64,000 nucleotides of DNA from Photobacterium carnosum (GTDB lineage Bacteria; Pseudomonadota; Gammaproteobacteria; Enterobacterales; Vibrionaceae). Both the position numbers and the translations under genes were made by a program. The DNA lies in NCBI RefSeq assembly GCF_002849605.1, contig NZ_NPIB01000015.1:47169-111168 (forward strand). The letters run 5' to 3'. Below are positions 29,573 to 39,008 of the stretch, in pieces; position 1 is the first letter of the stretch; every line of letters begins with the position of its first letter. The notes under the pieces were generated by a model that was not told the origin of the DNA, did no database searches, and saw only the letters and a list, made by a program, of their open reading frames with translations.

Positions 29573-29892
29573 GGATGCCTTTCCTGGTCTTGCTGACAAA
29601 AATGGGAATGTATAAATAGTGCAAGCGGCAGTTTACCTGAAGCAGGCTTGCTTGAAACTGATCATTACGTAGTTTTACTTAATGACTGTATTCTAACATT
29701 CAATAATAAACTTATTGTAATCGATTTAATAAACAGCGTGTCAAAAAGATACGTGATATTTAATTGTTTAAACACTAAAAGTGAAATATTACACTTAAAG
29801 TATGAGTGAAAGGAATATAACTTAATTTTGGTACTATCTCTTTGGGGATTGGTTAACTTTTAATTGGTATTTAGTGTCGATGGAGAAAAAGA
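29573..29892. promoter_or_regulatory. tolC-nudF divergent control region
   Basis: 320 bases without a gene. The only structure I can point to is an imperfect 18-base palindrome at 29779-29796 (AAGTGAAAT / ATTACACTT) inside a run of alternating CACT and AGTG words (29773-29807). It does not fit CRP or FNR. Promoters for the two genes must lie here but could not be assigned with confidence. Confidence 0.4.
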
Positions 29893-30528
29893 ATGGAGAA
29901 AAAATTAGACTGTTTACCTGTGTCTTCCGCTTTTAATGGTAACGATGTTGAGGTTTTATCAACTAAAACGGTGTATGACGGTTTTTTTAAAATGGTTAAA
30001 TATCGTTTACGGCATAAGTTGTTTGCTGGTGGTTGGAGTGGTGAGTTTGAGCGTGAATTGTTTGAACGTGGACATGCCGCTGCGGTTTTACCTTATGATC
30101 CGGTACTGGATCAAGTGGTATTAATTGAGCAATTTCGTATTGGTGCACTGGCGGCTAATTGTCAGCCATGGCAGTTAGAAATTGTGGCAGGTATGCTTGA
30201 TCATGAGAATGAGTCTCCAGAACAAGTGATACGCCGAGAAGCAACGGAAGAGTCGGGATTAGTTCTAGGTAAAACCGAAAAAATCTCCCGTTATTTATCC
30301 AGTTCAGGTGGTTGTTCTGAAATCCTTGATATTTTTATTAGTGAAGTTGATAGTCGTTTAGCCCAAGGGATACACGGGGTTGCGAGTGAATCCGAAGATA
30401 TTCGAGTACATGTTGTTTCAAGAAATCAGGCTTACCAATGGTTAGAATCTGGTAAAATTGAAAATGCAGCGACAATTATCGCATTACAATGGCTGCAATT
30501 ACATCATCAACGTTTGCGACAGGTATAA
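29893..30528 (+). CDS. nudF: ADP-ribose diphosphatase (Nudix hydrolase)
   Basis: Hydrolyses ADP-ribose to AMP and ribose-5-phosphate. The protein has 211 residues (E. coli NudF 209). The Nudix box sits at about 100-123 with RREATEESGL. The spacing between the leading Gly100 and the first Glu (107) is one residue longer than the classical GX5E. The catalytic REXXEE core is intact, so activity is likely kept. It starts the nudF-yqiB-cpdA-yqiA-parE gene series, in the same order as in E. coli. Confidence 0.93.
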   Translation: MEKKLDCLPVSSAFNGNDVEVLSTKTVYDGFFKMVKYRLRHKLFAGGWSGEFERELFERGHAAAVLPYDPVLDQVVLIEQFRIGALAANCQPWQLEIVAGMLDHENESPEQVIRREATEESGLVLGKTEKISRYLSSSGGCSEILDIFISEVDSRLAQGIHGVASESEDIRVHVVSRNQAYQWLESGKIENAATIIALQWLQLHHQRLRQV

Positions 30529-30560
30529 AATAAAGTATTGTATAATCCTAGGGGAATGAT

Positions 30561-30989
30561 TTGAATAAAAGGTATACTGTTGATTTGACAAGCCTAATGC
30601 GCTTGTATGAAACTAATTATGCTAAACTCTTACCGCTATTGCCACGTAGTGATATGGTTGGGGATATGCTTGTATACCTCGTGTGTGATGATGTGTATCA
30701 GTTGGAAATTATTGAATCAACACGTTATACCACCGTAATAACCTTAGGTTTGCTTGAGAGTGAAAAGGTAGCTGATTATTTATCTCCCTTATTAACGGTA
30801 CGGTTATATCATGATGCTAGGGTAGCAGAAGTGTGTGCTGTACAGCAGATTTCTCGACTCAAGCCAATATATGATTACCCAAACTTGCGTATGCACCAAA
30901 AAAATGAGAAACATCAAGTCAACCTTTTCTTAGGTGACTGGTTGAAGCATTGTTTACGCCACGGGCTTAGTAAACAATCCGTTTGTTAA
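30561..30989 (+). CDS. yqiB: DUF1249 family protein YqiB
   Basis: 142 residues, function unknown. The start is TTG at 30561, with AGGGG six bases upstream; the resulting N-terminus MNKRYTVDLTSLMRLYETNY aligns well with E. coli YqiB, and no ATG in frame fits. The protein is soluble, with no signal or membrane segment. It is always found beside nudF and cpdA in enterics and vibrios, which hints at a link to nucleotide signalling, but no reaction is known. Confidence 0.88.
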   Translation: MNKRYTVDLTSLMRLYETNYAKLLPLLPRSDMVGDMLVYLVCDDVYQLEIIESTRYTTVITLGLLESEKVADYLSPLLTVRLYHDARVAEVCAVQQISRLKPIYDYPNLRMHQKNEKHQVNLFLGDWLKHCLRHGLSKQSVC

Positions 30990-31029
30990 TTGAACTTAAT
31001 TGCTCAGAATAGACAAGGTTTTTGACGTT

Positions 31030-31854
31030 TTGCAGACCTATTCGCTGCCGCAGACCAACCCCGAAAGTGTGGTTCTTCTGCAAATTACCGACACTCATTT
31101 GTTTGCCAATGGTTCAGGCACTTTGCTTGGCGTGGCAACCAAAGACAGTTTTCATGCCGTGCTTGCAGGGGTAGATATTGCCGCGCGTCATTTTGACGCC
31201 ATCGTAGCTACTGGTGATATTTCTCAAGATCACACCCCTTATTCTTATCAGCGTTTTGCTGATGGTATTTCACGTTGGTCACAACCGTGTTTCTGGCTAC
31301 CCGGTAATCATGATTTTCAACCAACAATGCAGTCCATTTTACCGAGTGAGCAGATTAAGCCACAACAACAGGTATTAGTGGGTGAGCATTGGCAAATGAT
31401 TTTATTGGATAGCCAAGTAAAAGGTGTACCGCATGGTGAGCTAGATGAGGCTCAGTTAGTATTATTAGATACAGCTCTTGCTTGTTATCCTGAACGACAT
31501 GCGCTAGTTTTATTACACCATCATCCACTTGAAGCTGGCAGTGCGTGGTTGGATCAACACAAACTACATGACAATAGTGGTTTATGGAATGTGATTGATC
31601 GCTATCCGCAAGTGAAAGCGATATTATGTGGTCATATTCATCAGGATTTAGATCGTACTTATCATGGTGTACGTGTGTTGGCGACACCATCAACGTGCAT
31701 CCAATTTATGCCTGATTCTGATGATTTTGCTTTAGATCATAACAATCCTGGTTGGCGTTATTTAGAATTAACTAAAGACGGTCGAATAATCACTAGCGTT
31801 CATCGTATTAGCGGTGATCAATTTAAACCTAAACTTGATGCTGAAGGGTACTGA
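31030..31854 (+). CDS. cpdA: 3',5'-cyclic-AMP phosphodiesterase
   Basis: Degrades cAMP and so lowers CRP activity. The calcineurin-like metallophosphoesterase has D-x-H (QITDTHLF), GDISQD, GNHDF, the two-histidine HHHP, and GHIHQD, all intact. The start is uncertain: TTG at 31030 (274 residues; AAGG 11 bases upstream) gives MQTYSLPQ and the E. coli length of 275. An earlier TTG at 31000 has no ribosome-binding site. The stop overlaps the yqiA ATG (TGATG). Confidence 0.93.
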   Translation: MQTYSLPQTNPESVVLLQITDTHLFANGSGTLLGVATKDSFHAVLAGVDIAARHFDAIVATGDISQDHTPYSYQRFADGISRWSQPCFWLPGNHDFQPTMQSILPSEQIKPQQQVLVGEHWQMILLDSQVKGVPHGELDEAQLVLLDTALACYPERHALVLLHHHPLEAGSAWLDQHKLHDNSGLWNVIDRYPQVKAILCGHIHQDLDRTYHGVRVLATPSTCIQFMPDSDDFALDHNNPGWRYLELTKDGRIITSVHRISGDQFKPKLDAEGY

Positions 31855-32432
31855 TGCCATCGTTATTGATTTATTTACATGGCTTTAATAGTTCACCATC
31901 ATCATTGAAAGCCCAACAAATGATAACCTATTGCCGTGAACATCGACCGGATATTAAGGTTATAGCACCGCAATTACCGAGTTATCCTGCAAAAGCGAGT
32001 CAATATCTGGCGCAATTGATTGAGCAATATAACGACCGTTATACCATCGGTGTTGTCGGTAGTTCTTTGGGGGGCTATTTAAGTGCCTGGCTCAGTGAGC
32101 ATTATCAGTTGCCAGCAGTGTTAGTTAACCCTGCTGTTAAGCCTTATCAACTGCTAGTTGACTATCTTGGGCCACAACAGAATCCTTATAGTGGTGAAAA
32201 TTATGTGTTGGAAATACAACACATTGATGAGTTAAAAGCTCTCGAAGTGATCAATATTACTCAACCACAACGGTTGTGGGTGCTATTACAGCAAGGTGAT
32301 GAGGTACTTGATTATCGCCAAGCAGCATTAAAATATGCACACTGTAAGCTGACAATAGAAGCTAATGGTGATCATGGTTTTTGTGATTTTGAACGTTTTC
32401 CCGCCACCATTCTTCAATTCTTAGGGTTATAA
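31854..32432 (+). CDS. yqiA: Esterase YqiA
   Basis: Alpha/beta-hydrolase of 192 residues (E. coli YqiA 193) that cleaves short acyl esters in vitro; the natural substrate is unknown. The oxyanion segment is LLIYLHGFNSSP, the nucleophile elbow is GSSLGG, and the C-terminal histidine is in GDHGF. It is coupled to cpdA by a one-base stop/start overlap and lies upstream of parE, as in E. coli. Confidence 0.93.
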   Translation: MPSLLIYLHGFNSSPSSLKAQQMITYCREHRPDIKVIAPQLPSYPAKASQYLAQLIEQYNDRYTIGVVGSSLGGYLSAWLSEHYQLPAVLVNPAVKPYQLLVDYLGPQQNPYSGENYVLEIQHIDELKALEVINITQPQRLWVLLQQGDEVLDYRQAALKYAHCKLTIEANGDHGFCDFERFPATILQFLGL

Positions 32433-32550
32433 CCTGACTTATCTGTTCATTGAGTAATGAGATAGGCTACCCTATAAATCAAGTTATGCGTATTAGCATA
32501 AAATAGATACCTTGTTTACGCCTCTTTTTCATTATAAGAAAAGAGAGGCT

Positions 32551-32612
32551 ACTCACTAATTGTGAGTTTCCGCTGGCTCTCGCTTGGCAACAACGCGAGG
32601 GTTACTGACTTT
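32551..32612 (+). other. Structured leader before parE
   Basis: ACTCAC (32551-32556) / GTGAGT (32562-32567) and a CTCGC / GCGAG pair (about 32578-32599) followed by GGTTACTGACTTTTTTT. The second stem with its distal T-run could act as a weak terminator after yqiA or as a parE leader element. Confidence 0.3.
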
Positions 32613-32644
32613 TTTTGCAAAATTTTCCCGTAAATTTCCGTGAT

Positions 32645-34528
32645 ATGACAGATCAAAGCTATAACGCTGGAGCCATTGAGGTTCTAAATGGCCTTGAGCC
32701 AGTACGCCGCCGTCCAGGTATGTATACCGATACGGTAAGACCTAACCACCTTGGCCAAGAAGTTATCGATAATAGTGTCGATGAAGCCTTGGCTGGACAT
32801 GCCCGTAAAATAGAAGTCATTCTTTATGCCGATCAATCATTAGAAGTGATTGATGATGGCCGTGGTATGCCAGTAGATATTCATCCAGAAGAAGGTGTTT
32901 CTGGTGTTGAACTTATTCTTTGTAAATTGCATGCCGGAGGTAAATTCTCGGGCAAAAGCTACCAATTTTCAGGTGGTTTGCATGGGGTAGGTATTTCAGT
33001 TGTTAACGCCCTTTCTGATCGCGTAGAAGTGACCGTCAAACGTGACGGTCAGGTATATCAAATCGCGTTTGAAAACGGTGAGAAAGTCTCTGAATTAGAA
33101 GTAATTGGCACTTGTGGTCGCCGTGCTAAAGGCACCAAAGTCCATTTTTGGCCAAATCCAAAATATTTTGATAGTGCTAAGTTTTCAGTTACCCGTCTTA
33201 AAAGTAACTTGAAAGCAAAAGCGGTATTATGCCCTGGTTTAGAAGTTGTTTTCACTAATAAAATCACTGATGAAACAATAACCTGGTGCTATGAGGATGG
33301 TCTTAATGATTATTTAGCCGAAGGTGTTAAAGGCTATACCTTACTGCCAGAAGAACCGTTTACAGGTGTCTTTAGTGGTGCGACAGAAGCGGCTGATTGG
33401 GCGTTATTGTGGCTACCTGAAGGTGGCGAACTGATCACTGAAAGTTACGTTAACCTGATTCCAACTGCGCAAGGTGGTACGCATGTTAATGGCCTGCGCC
33501 AAGGTTTACTTGATGCGATGCGTGAGTTCTGTGAATTCCGTAATTTGTTACCGCGTGGAGTAAAACTTACCGCTGATGACATCTGGGATCGTTGTGCATA
33601 CGTACTATCTGTTAAAATGCAGGATCCACAATTTGCAGGTCAAACCAAAGAACGCTTATCGTCACGTCAATGTGCGGCATTTGTTTCTGGTGTAGTAAAA
33701 GATGCCTTTAGTTTATGGCTTAATGAGCGTCCACAACTTGCTGAATTATTGGCAGAAGTTTGTATTGCTAATGCCCATCGTCGTATGCGAGCCAGTAAAA
33801 AAGTTGTTCGTAAAAAGATAGCTTCAGGCCCTGCATTGCCGGGTAAATTAGCTGACTGTTCCCAACAAGACTTAAATCGTACTGAATTATTCTTGGTAGA
33901 AGGTGACTCGGCGGGCGGTTCGGCAAAACAAGCCCGTGATCGTATGTTCCAAGCGATTATGCCGTTACGCGGTAAAATATTGAATACATGGGAAGTGTCA
34001 TCTGATCAAGTACTTGCATCAGAAGAAGTCCATAATATTTCAATCGCATTGGGTATTGATCCTGATAGTGATGATTTAAGTGGTCTACGTTACGGTAAAA
34101 TCTGTGTTCTTGCCGATGCGGACTCCGATGGCTTACACATTGCAACGTTGTTGTGTGCCTTATTTATGAAGCACTTTGAAGCCTTAGTACGAGCTGGACA
34201 TATCTTTATTGCTATGCCACCCCTTTACCGTATCGATTTGGGTAAAGAAGTTTTTTATGCACTAGATGAAGCTGAAAAAAATGCCATTCTGGAGCGTTTA
34301 AAAGGCAAGCGCGGTAAGATCAACGTGCAGCGCTTTAAAGGTCTGGGTGAAATGAACCCACTGCAATTACGTGAAACTACCATGGATCCTAATACCCGTC
34401 GTTTGGTACAACTTACTATTGACGATGATAGTAAAACCAATGAAATGATGGATATGTTACTCGGTAAAAAACGCGCAGAAGATCGTCGCCATTGGCTACA
34501 AAGCAAAGGCGATATGGCGGAAGTATAA
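32645..34528 (+). CDS. parE: DNA topoisomerase IV subunit B
   Basis: ATPase subunit of topoisomerase IV, which unlinks daughter chromosomes. The start is set at the ATG giving MTDQSYNAGAIEVLNGLEP (627 residues; E. coli 630); a TTG ten codons upstream is in frame but not in homologues. The GHKL ATP site is seen in DNSVDEALAG, DDGRGMPV and GGLHGVGISVVNALS; the TOPRIM segment is EGDSAGGSAKQARDR and LADADSDGLHIATL. The ribosome-binding site is weak. parC follows after 80 bases. Confidence 0.97.
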   Translation: MTDQSYNAGAIEVLNGLEPVRRRPGMYTDTVRPNHLGQEVIDNSVDEALAGHARKIEVILYADQSLEVIDDGRGMPVDIHPEEGVSGVELILCKLHAGGKFSGKSYQFSGGLHGVGISVVNALSDRVEVTVKRDGQVYQIAFENGEKVSELEVIGTCGRRAKGTKVHFWPNPKYFDSAKFSVTRLKSNLKAKAVLCPGLEVVFTNKITDETITWCYEDGLNDYLAEGVKGYTLLPEEPFTGVFSGATEAADWALLWLPEGGELITESYVNLIPTAQGGTHVNGLRQGLLDAMREFCEFRNLLPRGVKLTADDIWDRCAYVLSVKMQDPQFAGQTKERLSSRQCAAFVSGVVKDAFSLWLNERPQLAELLAEVCIANAHRRMRASKKVVRKKIASGPALPGKLADCSQQDLNRTELFLVEGDSAGGSAKQARDRMFQAIMPLRGKILNTWEVSSDQVLASEEVHNISIALGIDPDSDDLSGLRYGKICVLADADSDGLHIATLLCALFMKHFEALVRAGHIFIAMPPLYRIDLGKEVFYALDEAEKNAILERLKGKRGKINVQRFKGLGEMNPLQLRETTMDPNTRRLVQLTIDDDSKTNEMMDMLLGKKRAEDRRHWLQSKGDMAEV

Positions 34529-34608
34529 TTCATCCCCACGTATATCATTTTTAAATCGGCAAACGTTATGTTTGCCGAATCGCATTATTTAAGACGGATT
34601 ATCTCACG

Positions 34609-36888
34609 ATGACTGATGTCTCTATGGATGGCGTTGAACAGCTTCCACTTAGAAAGTTTACTGAAGACGCTTATTTAAACTATTCCATGTATGTAATCAT
34701 GGATCGTGCGTTGCCTTTTATTGGTGACGGCTTAAAACCAGTACAACGTCGTATTATTTATGCGATGTCAGAGTTAGGTTTGAGTGCTACTGCAAAATAT
34801 AAAAAATCAGCACGTACTGTTGGTGACGTATTAGGTAAATTCCATCCACACGGCGATTCTGCGTGTTATGAAGCGATGGTACTTATGGCACAGCCATTCT
34901 CTTACCGTTATCCATTAGTGGATGGCCAAGGTAACTGGGGTGCGCCTGATGATCCAAAATCTTTTGCTGCAATGCGTTATACCGAATCACGTTTATCGCG
35001 TTTTTCAGAAGTATTATTAGCTGAAATAAATCAAGGCACAGCTGATTGGGTACCTAACTTTGACGGTACTATGCTTGAGCCTAAAATACTGCCGGCACGT
35101 TTACCTCATATCTTATTAAACGGTATTACAGGTATTGCGGTGGGTATGGCGACGGATATTCCGCCGCATAACGTGCGTGAAGTGGCTAATGCTGCTGTGC
35201 ACATGATTGATAATCCCAATGCTGACCTTGAACAATTAATGGAATTTGTGCAAGGTCCTGATTATCCGACTGAAGCTGAAATTATTACTTCAAAATCTGA
35301 TTTGAAGAAGATGTACGCCACTGGGCGTGGTAGCGTCAAAATGCGCGCTATTTGGCATAAAGAAAACGGTGATATTGTTATTACCGCGTTGCCTCATCAA
35401 ACATCAGGTGCCAAATTATTGGAGCAAATTGCGGCGCAAATGCGTGCCAAAAAGCTGCCAATGGTAGAAGACTTACGTGATGAATCAGATCATGAAAATC
35501 CAACTCGAATCGTGATTGTACCGCGTACAAATCGTATTGATTGCGATCAGTTGATGAATCACTTATTTGTCTCGACAGATTTAGAAAAAAGCTTTCGTGC
35601 AAATATCAATATGTTGGGTCTAGATGGTCGTCCACAAGTTAAAGGCTTGGTGACAATCATTAAAGAATGGCTTGAATATCGCCGTAATACGGTACGTCGT
35701 CGTTTGCAGTATCGTTTAGATAAAGTGATTGCTCGATTACATATTTTAGAAGGTTTATTAGCGGCGTATTTAAACATTGATGAAGTGATTGAGATCATTC
35801 GTAGTGAAGATGATCCTAAAGCGGAATTAATGTCACGCTTTGCTTTGAGTATGACTCAAGCGGATGCAATTTTAGAAATAAAACTGCGTCAGTTAGCCAA
35901 ACTTGAAGAAATTAAGATCCGTGGTGAATTAGACGAATTAGCTAAAGAACGTGAGCAGCTTGAAACGCTATTAGGTTCTGAACGTCGTTTAAATACCTTG
36001 ATCAAAAAAGAAATGATCGCTGATGCTGAAAAGTATGGTGATGATCGTCGTTCTCCATTGGTTGAGCGCGCAGAAGCCAAAGCAATGACTGAGCGTGATT
36101 TAATTCCAAGCGAAACGATCACTGTTGTATTGTCTGAAAAAGGTTGGATCCGCCATGCGAAAGGGCATGACGTTGATCCTAATACGCTTAATTATAAATC
36201 AGGCGATAACTATCTTGCCCATGCGCGAGGTAAGAGTAATCAACCTGCGATATTCTTAGGTTCAGATGGTCGTAGTTATGCACTTGAATCTCATAGTTTA
36301 CCGTCAGCACGTAGTCAAGGTGAGCCGATTACTGGCCGTTTAAATCTGACTCCGGGCACTCATATGCGTCAGGTTATGATGGCTGATGATGATCAGTTAT
36401 GGTTGATGGCATCAGATGCAGGTTATGGTTTTATTTGTAAGAGCAGCGATATGGTATCAAAAAATAAGAGCGGTAAAGCCTTATTAACCGTACCTGAAAA
36501 ATCACTAGTACTGCCACCTCAACCGATTGCTGATATTAACAAAGATCAGATTATGGCCATTACCAATGAAGGCCGAATGTTATTATTCCCAATTAAAGAT
36601 TTGCCACAACTCGGCAAAGGCAAGGGTAATAAGATCATTAATATTCCATCAGCACGCGCAAAAGCGCGTGAAGAATTCTTATCTTACTTAACGGTTATCA
36701 CCGCAGATAGCCATGTCACCTTGTATGCTGGTAAACGTAAGTTAGGTTTGAAACCAAGTGATCTTGAAAACTTCCGAGGTGAACGAGGGCGTAGAGGTTC
36801 AATGTTGCCTCGTGGCTTGCAACGAGTGACAGATATTGAAATTGATTCGCCACAGACAGCGACTGATGATCAATTAACTGACCGTTAA
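34609..36888 (+). CDS. parC: DNA topoisomerase IV subunit A
   Basis: DNA-cleaving subunit of topoisomerase IV. The protein has 759 residues (E. coli 752). The catalytic Tyr is residue 124 ([11 protein letters not shown]). The quinolone-resistance region reads [13 protein letters not shown] with Ser84 and Glu88, the susceptible-type residues (E. coli Ser80 and Glu84). The C-terminal beta-pinwheel starts at about residue 495, and ERGRRG near the end is one of the box motifs. ParC rather than GyrA is chosen by the ParE neighbour and the short C-terminal domain. A strong terminator follows. Confidence 0.97.
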   Translation: MTDVSMDGVEQLPLRKFTEDAYLNYSMYVIMDRALPFIGDGLKPVQRRIIYAMSELGLSATAKYKKSARTVGDVLGKFHPHGDSACYEAMVLMAQPFSYRYPLVDGQGNWGAPDDPKSFAAMRYTESRLSRFSEVLLAEINQGTADWVPNFDGTMLEPKILPARLPHILLNGITGIAVGMATDIPPHNVREVANAAVHMIDNPNADLEQLMEFVQGPDYPTEAEIITSKSDLKKMYATGRGSVKMRAIWHKENGDIVITALPHQTSGAKLLEQIAAQMRAKKLPMVEDLRDESDHENPTRIVIVPRTNRIDCDQLMNHLFVSTDLEKSFRANINMLGLDGRPQVKGLVTIIKEWLEYRRNTVRRRLQYRLDKVIARLHILEGLLAAYLNIDEVIEIIRSEDDPKAELMSRFALSMTQADAILEIKLRQLAKLEEIKIRGELDELAKEREQLETLLGSERRLNTLIKKEMIADAEKYGDDRRSPLVERAEAKAMTERDLIPSETITVVLSEKGWIRHAKGHDVDPNTLNYKSGDNYLAHARGKSNQPAIFLGSDGRSYALESHSLPSARSQGEPITGRLNLTPGTHMRQVMMADDDQLWLMASDAGYGFICKSSDMVSKNKSGKALLTVPEKSLVLPPQPIADINKDQIMAITNEGRMLLFPIKDLPQLGKGKGNKIINIPSARAKAREEFLSYLTVITADSHVTLYAGKRKLGLKPSDLENFRGERGRRGSMLPRGLQRVTDIEIDSPQTATDDQLTDR

Positions 36889-36907
36889 TGTTGATGATAT
36901 ATACAAT

Positions 36908-36933
36908 AAAGCCCTCATATTTATGAGGGCTTT
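36908..36933 (+). terminator. parC terminator
   Basis: AAAGCCCTCATA (36908-36919) / TATGAGGGCTTT (36922-36933) followed by TT. Confidence 0.92.
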
Positions 36934-37043
36934 TTAAATGATTTATATGCGTTAATTATGTTGCTAACGATAGCATTATGGTTACACATAACGAGTGTGA
37001 TTTATTTATATTTACCCACACTTGAACGCTGAGGAGTATTGGA

Positions 37044-37769
37044 ATGATTTATATTTTACGCATGATTGCGATTGCAATTTTTGCGATTGTAACTTTTGTC
37101 TTTGGTTGTGGTTATTGCTTATTTAGTCCACGTAATCCTAAACATGTTTATACTTTTGGACGACTTTTTAGCAAGATGTCACGCGTGGTCGGAATTAAGC
37201 TTGAAATCCGTTACGCTGAAGGTGCGGATCAAGTAGGTCCAGCGGTTTATATTGCTAACCACCAAAATACTTATGATTTATTTACTGTATCTGGTGCGAT
37301 TATGCAGCGTACAGTAACGGTAGGTAAAAAAAGTTTAGTCTGGATCCCACTGTTTGGGCAACTATACTGGATCACAGGAAATATTTTAATTGATCGTGCT
37401 AATCGTAGTAAAGCGGTAGGTACAATTGGTCAAGTTGTCGATAAAATTAAGAAAAATAAAGTCTCAGTGTGGATGTTCCCTGAAGGTACACGTTCTCGTG
37501 GCCGTGGTTTACTACCGTTTAAAACGGGTGCATTTCATGCCGCCATCGGTGCTCAAGTTCCTGTTGTGCCAATTGTATGTAGTTCAACCGATAAGGTAAA
37601 ACTCAATCGTTGGGATAATGGTATTGTAATTGTCGAAGTTATGAAGCCGATTGCGACGGTTGGTTTGGGTAAAGAAGATGTTCGTAACTTATTAACCCAA
37701 AGTCGTGATCTAATGGCAGTGAAGCTAGCAGAATTAGATCAAGAGGTTGCTCAGCGTAACAAACATTAA
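37044..37769 (+). CDS. plsC: 1-Acyl-sn-glycerol-3-phosphate acyltransferase
   Basis: Second acylation of phospholipid synthesis (lysophosphatidate to phosphatidate) at the inner membrane. The protein has 241 residues (E. coli PlsC 245). An N-terminal membrane helix lies at about 4-25; the catalytic HX4D is His73-Asp78 (NHQNTYD), and the substrate motif FPEGTRS lies at 145-151. GGAG precedes the ATG. It follows parC, as in E. coli, and PlsY acts one step earlier from the same block. Confidence 0.96.
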   Translation: MIYILRMIAIAIFAIVTFVFGCGYCLFSPRNPKHVYTFGRLFSKMSRVVGIKLEIRYAEGADQVGPAVYIANHQNTYDLFTVSGAIMQRTVTVGKKSLVWIPLFGQLYWITGNILIDRANRSKAVGTIGQVVDKIKKNKVSVWMFPEGTRSRGRGLLPFKTGAFHAAIGAQVPVVPIVCSSTDKVKLNRWDNGIVIVEVMKPIATVGLGKEDVRNLLTQSRDLMAVKLAELDQEVAQRNKH

Positions 37770-37826
37770 TCGTATTTATTTAAACGTTTAATAATCATAG
37801 CTAAAAGATATAATATGAGCATCATT

Positions 37827-37862
37827 AACAAGGACATGTTTTATAAACATGTCCTTGTTTTG
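37827..37862 (+). terminator. plsC terminator
   Basis: 15-bp stem AACAAGGACATGTTT (37827-37841) / AAACATGTCCTTGTT (37845-37859) then TTGTTTT. Confidence 0.93.
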
Positions 37863-37919
37863 TTTTATTGTTACTCAATAACGATGAACAATATTTTGAG
37901 ATAAGAGTAGAAGATAATC

Positions 37920-38447
37920 ATGACTGAAGAATATGTTGTATTGGTAGATGAGCAAGGCCATGAACTTGGCTTACAAGAAAAAATGCAAGCTCACCGTGAG
38001 GGCGTATTGCATTTGGCTTTTTCAGTATTACTTTATCGTGATACTCCTTCTGGGCGTGAATACCTGTTACATCAACGCGCATTAGAGAAGTATCATAGTG
38101 GTGGTTTATGGACCAATACTTGTTGTTCCCATCCTCGTCAAGATGAGTCGTTTAGCCAAGCTGGCATTCGTCGCTTACAAGAAGAAATGGGCATTACGTT
38201 GTCGACTAAGTTAACCGATGTCGGTCAGTTTTGTTATTACGCAGAATTGGATAATCAGTTAATTGAACACGAGTTAGATCATGTGCTGATAGCTAATGGT
38301 GATGGATTGGTGTTTACGCCTAATGTTGCGGAAGTAATGGCTTATCGTTGGTGGTCTACGGCGGAGTTGAAATTACAATTACAGCAAGCGCCACAGCTTT
38401 TTTCTGCGTGGTTTGCGCAAGTATTAGCAGTAGTGGAACAATCGTAA
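37920..38447 (+). CDS. idi: Isopentenyl-diphosphate delta-isomerase, type I
   Basis: Interconverts isopentenyl and dimethylallyl diphosphate. The protein has 175 residues (E. coli Idi 182). The Nudix-like fold has the catalytic Cys in GGLWTNTCCSHPR (Cys69) and Glu in QLIEHELDHVLI. The enzyme is optional in bacteria using the MEP pathway, which makes both isomers. It lies at the junction between the ygiM-plsC block and the ridA-lptG block, which are far apart in E. coli. It has its own terminator. Confidence 0.95.
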   Translation: MTEEYVVLVDEQGHELGLQEKMQAHREGVLHLAFSVLLYRDTPSGREYLLHQRALEKYHSGGLWTNTCCSHPRQDESFSQAGIRRLQEEMGITLSTKLTDVGQFCYYAELDNQLIEHELDHVLIANGDGLVFTPNVAEVMAYRWWSTAELKLQLQQAPQLFSAWFAQVLAVVEQS

Positions 38448-38467
38448 TTCTTGTTACGATGAAGAAC

Positions 38468-38506
38468 AAAAAGCGATCACTGATTTCAGTCTCGTGATCG
38501 CTTTTT
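38468..38506. terminator. Terminator between idi and ridA
   Basis: AAAAAGCGATCAC (38468-38480) / GTGATCGCTTTTT (38494-38506), bidirectional. Confidence 0.92.
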
Positions 38507-38512
38507 TGACGA

Positions 38513-38899
38513 TTATTTACGTACTGCAATCGCTTCAATTTCAATTTTTACATCTTTAGGTAGACGCGCAACTTCAACACAAGAGCGAGCAGGGTAAGGC
38601 GCATTGTGTTCATCGAAAAATGCACCGTAAACTTCATTTACTGCACCAAAATCATTTAGATCTTTAACAAATACAGTCATCTTCACGATATCAGCAACAC
38701 ATAAGCCTGATGCTTCAACAACCGCTTTAACATTATCTAATGATTGACGTGTTTGAGCTGCAATGTCTTCTGCAACTTCACCTGTTAGTGGATTAACCGG
38801 GATCTGACCTGATGTTAGTACCATGCTACCAAGATCAACACCTTGTACGTAAGGACCGATTGCCGCTGGTGCTTGCTCTGTATGAAGAATTTTTGTCAT
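38513..38899 (-). CDS. ridA: 2-Iminobutanoate/2-iminopropanoate deaminase
   Basis: Hydrolyses reactive enamine/imine intermediates released by PLP enzymes such as IlvA. The protein has 128 residues, the E. coli RidA length. The YjgF fold shows GPYVQGVDLG, LTSGQIPVNPLTGEV, and the arginine-bearing PARSCVEVARLPKDVKIEIEAIA. It is the last gene of the minus-strand group pyrB-pyrI-argR-ridA. In E. coli ridA follows pyrI directly, so the argR-type gene is inserted between them here. Confidence 0.97.
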   Translation of the reverse strand: MTKILHTEQAPAAIGPYVQGVDLGSMVLTSGQIPVNPLTGEVAEDIAAQTRQSLDNVKAVVEASGLCVADIVKMTVFVKDLNDFGAVNEVYGAFFDEHNAPYPARSCVEVARLPKDVKIEIEAIAVRK

Positions 38900-38921
38900 G
38901 ATTTATCCTATTTTATGATCA

Positions 38922-38947
38922 TTAAAAGGCAAAATAATAGCCTTTAA
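38922..38947 (-). terminator. Weak terminator after argR-type gene
   Basis: TTAAAAGGC (38922-38930) / GCCTTTAA (38940-38947); on the minus strand the stem ends in TTTTAA. Readthrough to ridA is possible. Confidence 0.4.
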
Positions 38948-39008
38948 GTGTTAATTAATATGGGGGCAATAACGCTTATATTCAACTAATGATCATCGTT
39001 ATCAATAG

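Noticed and set aside
34840..34890. Quinolone-resistance substitution in ParC
   Set aside because: Ser84 and Glu88 are the susceptible-type residues.
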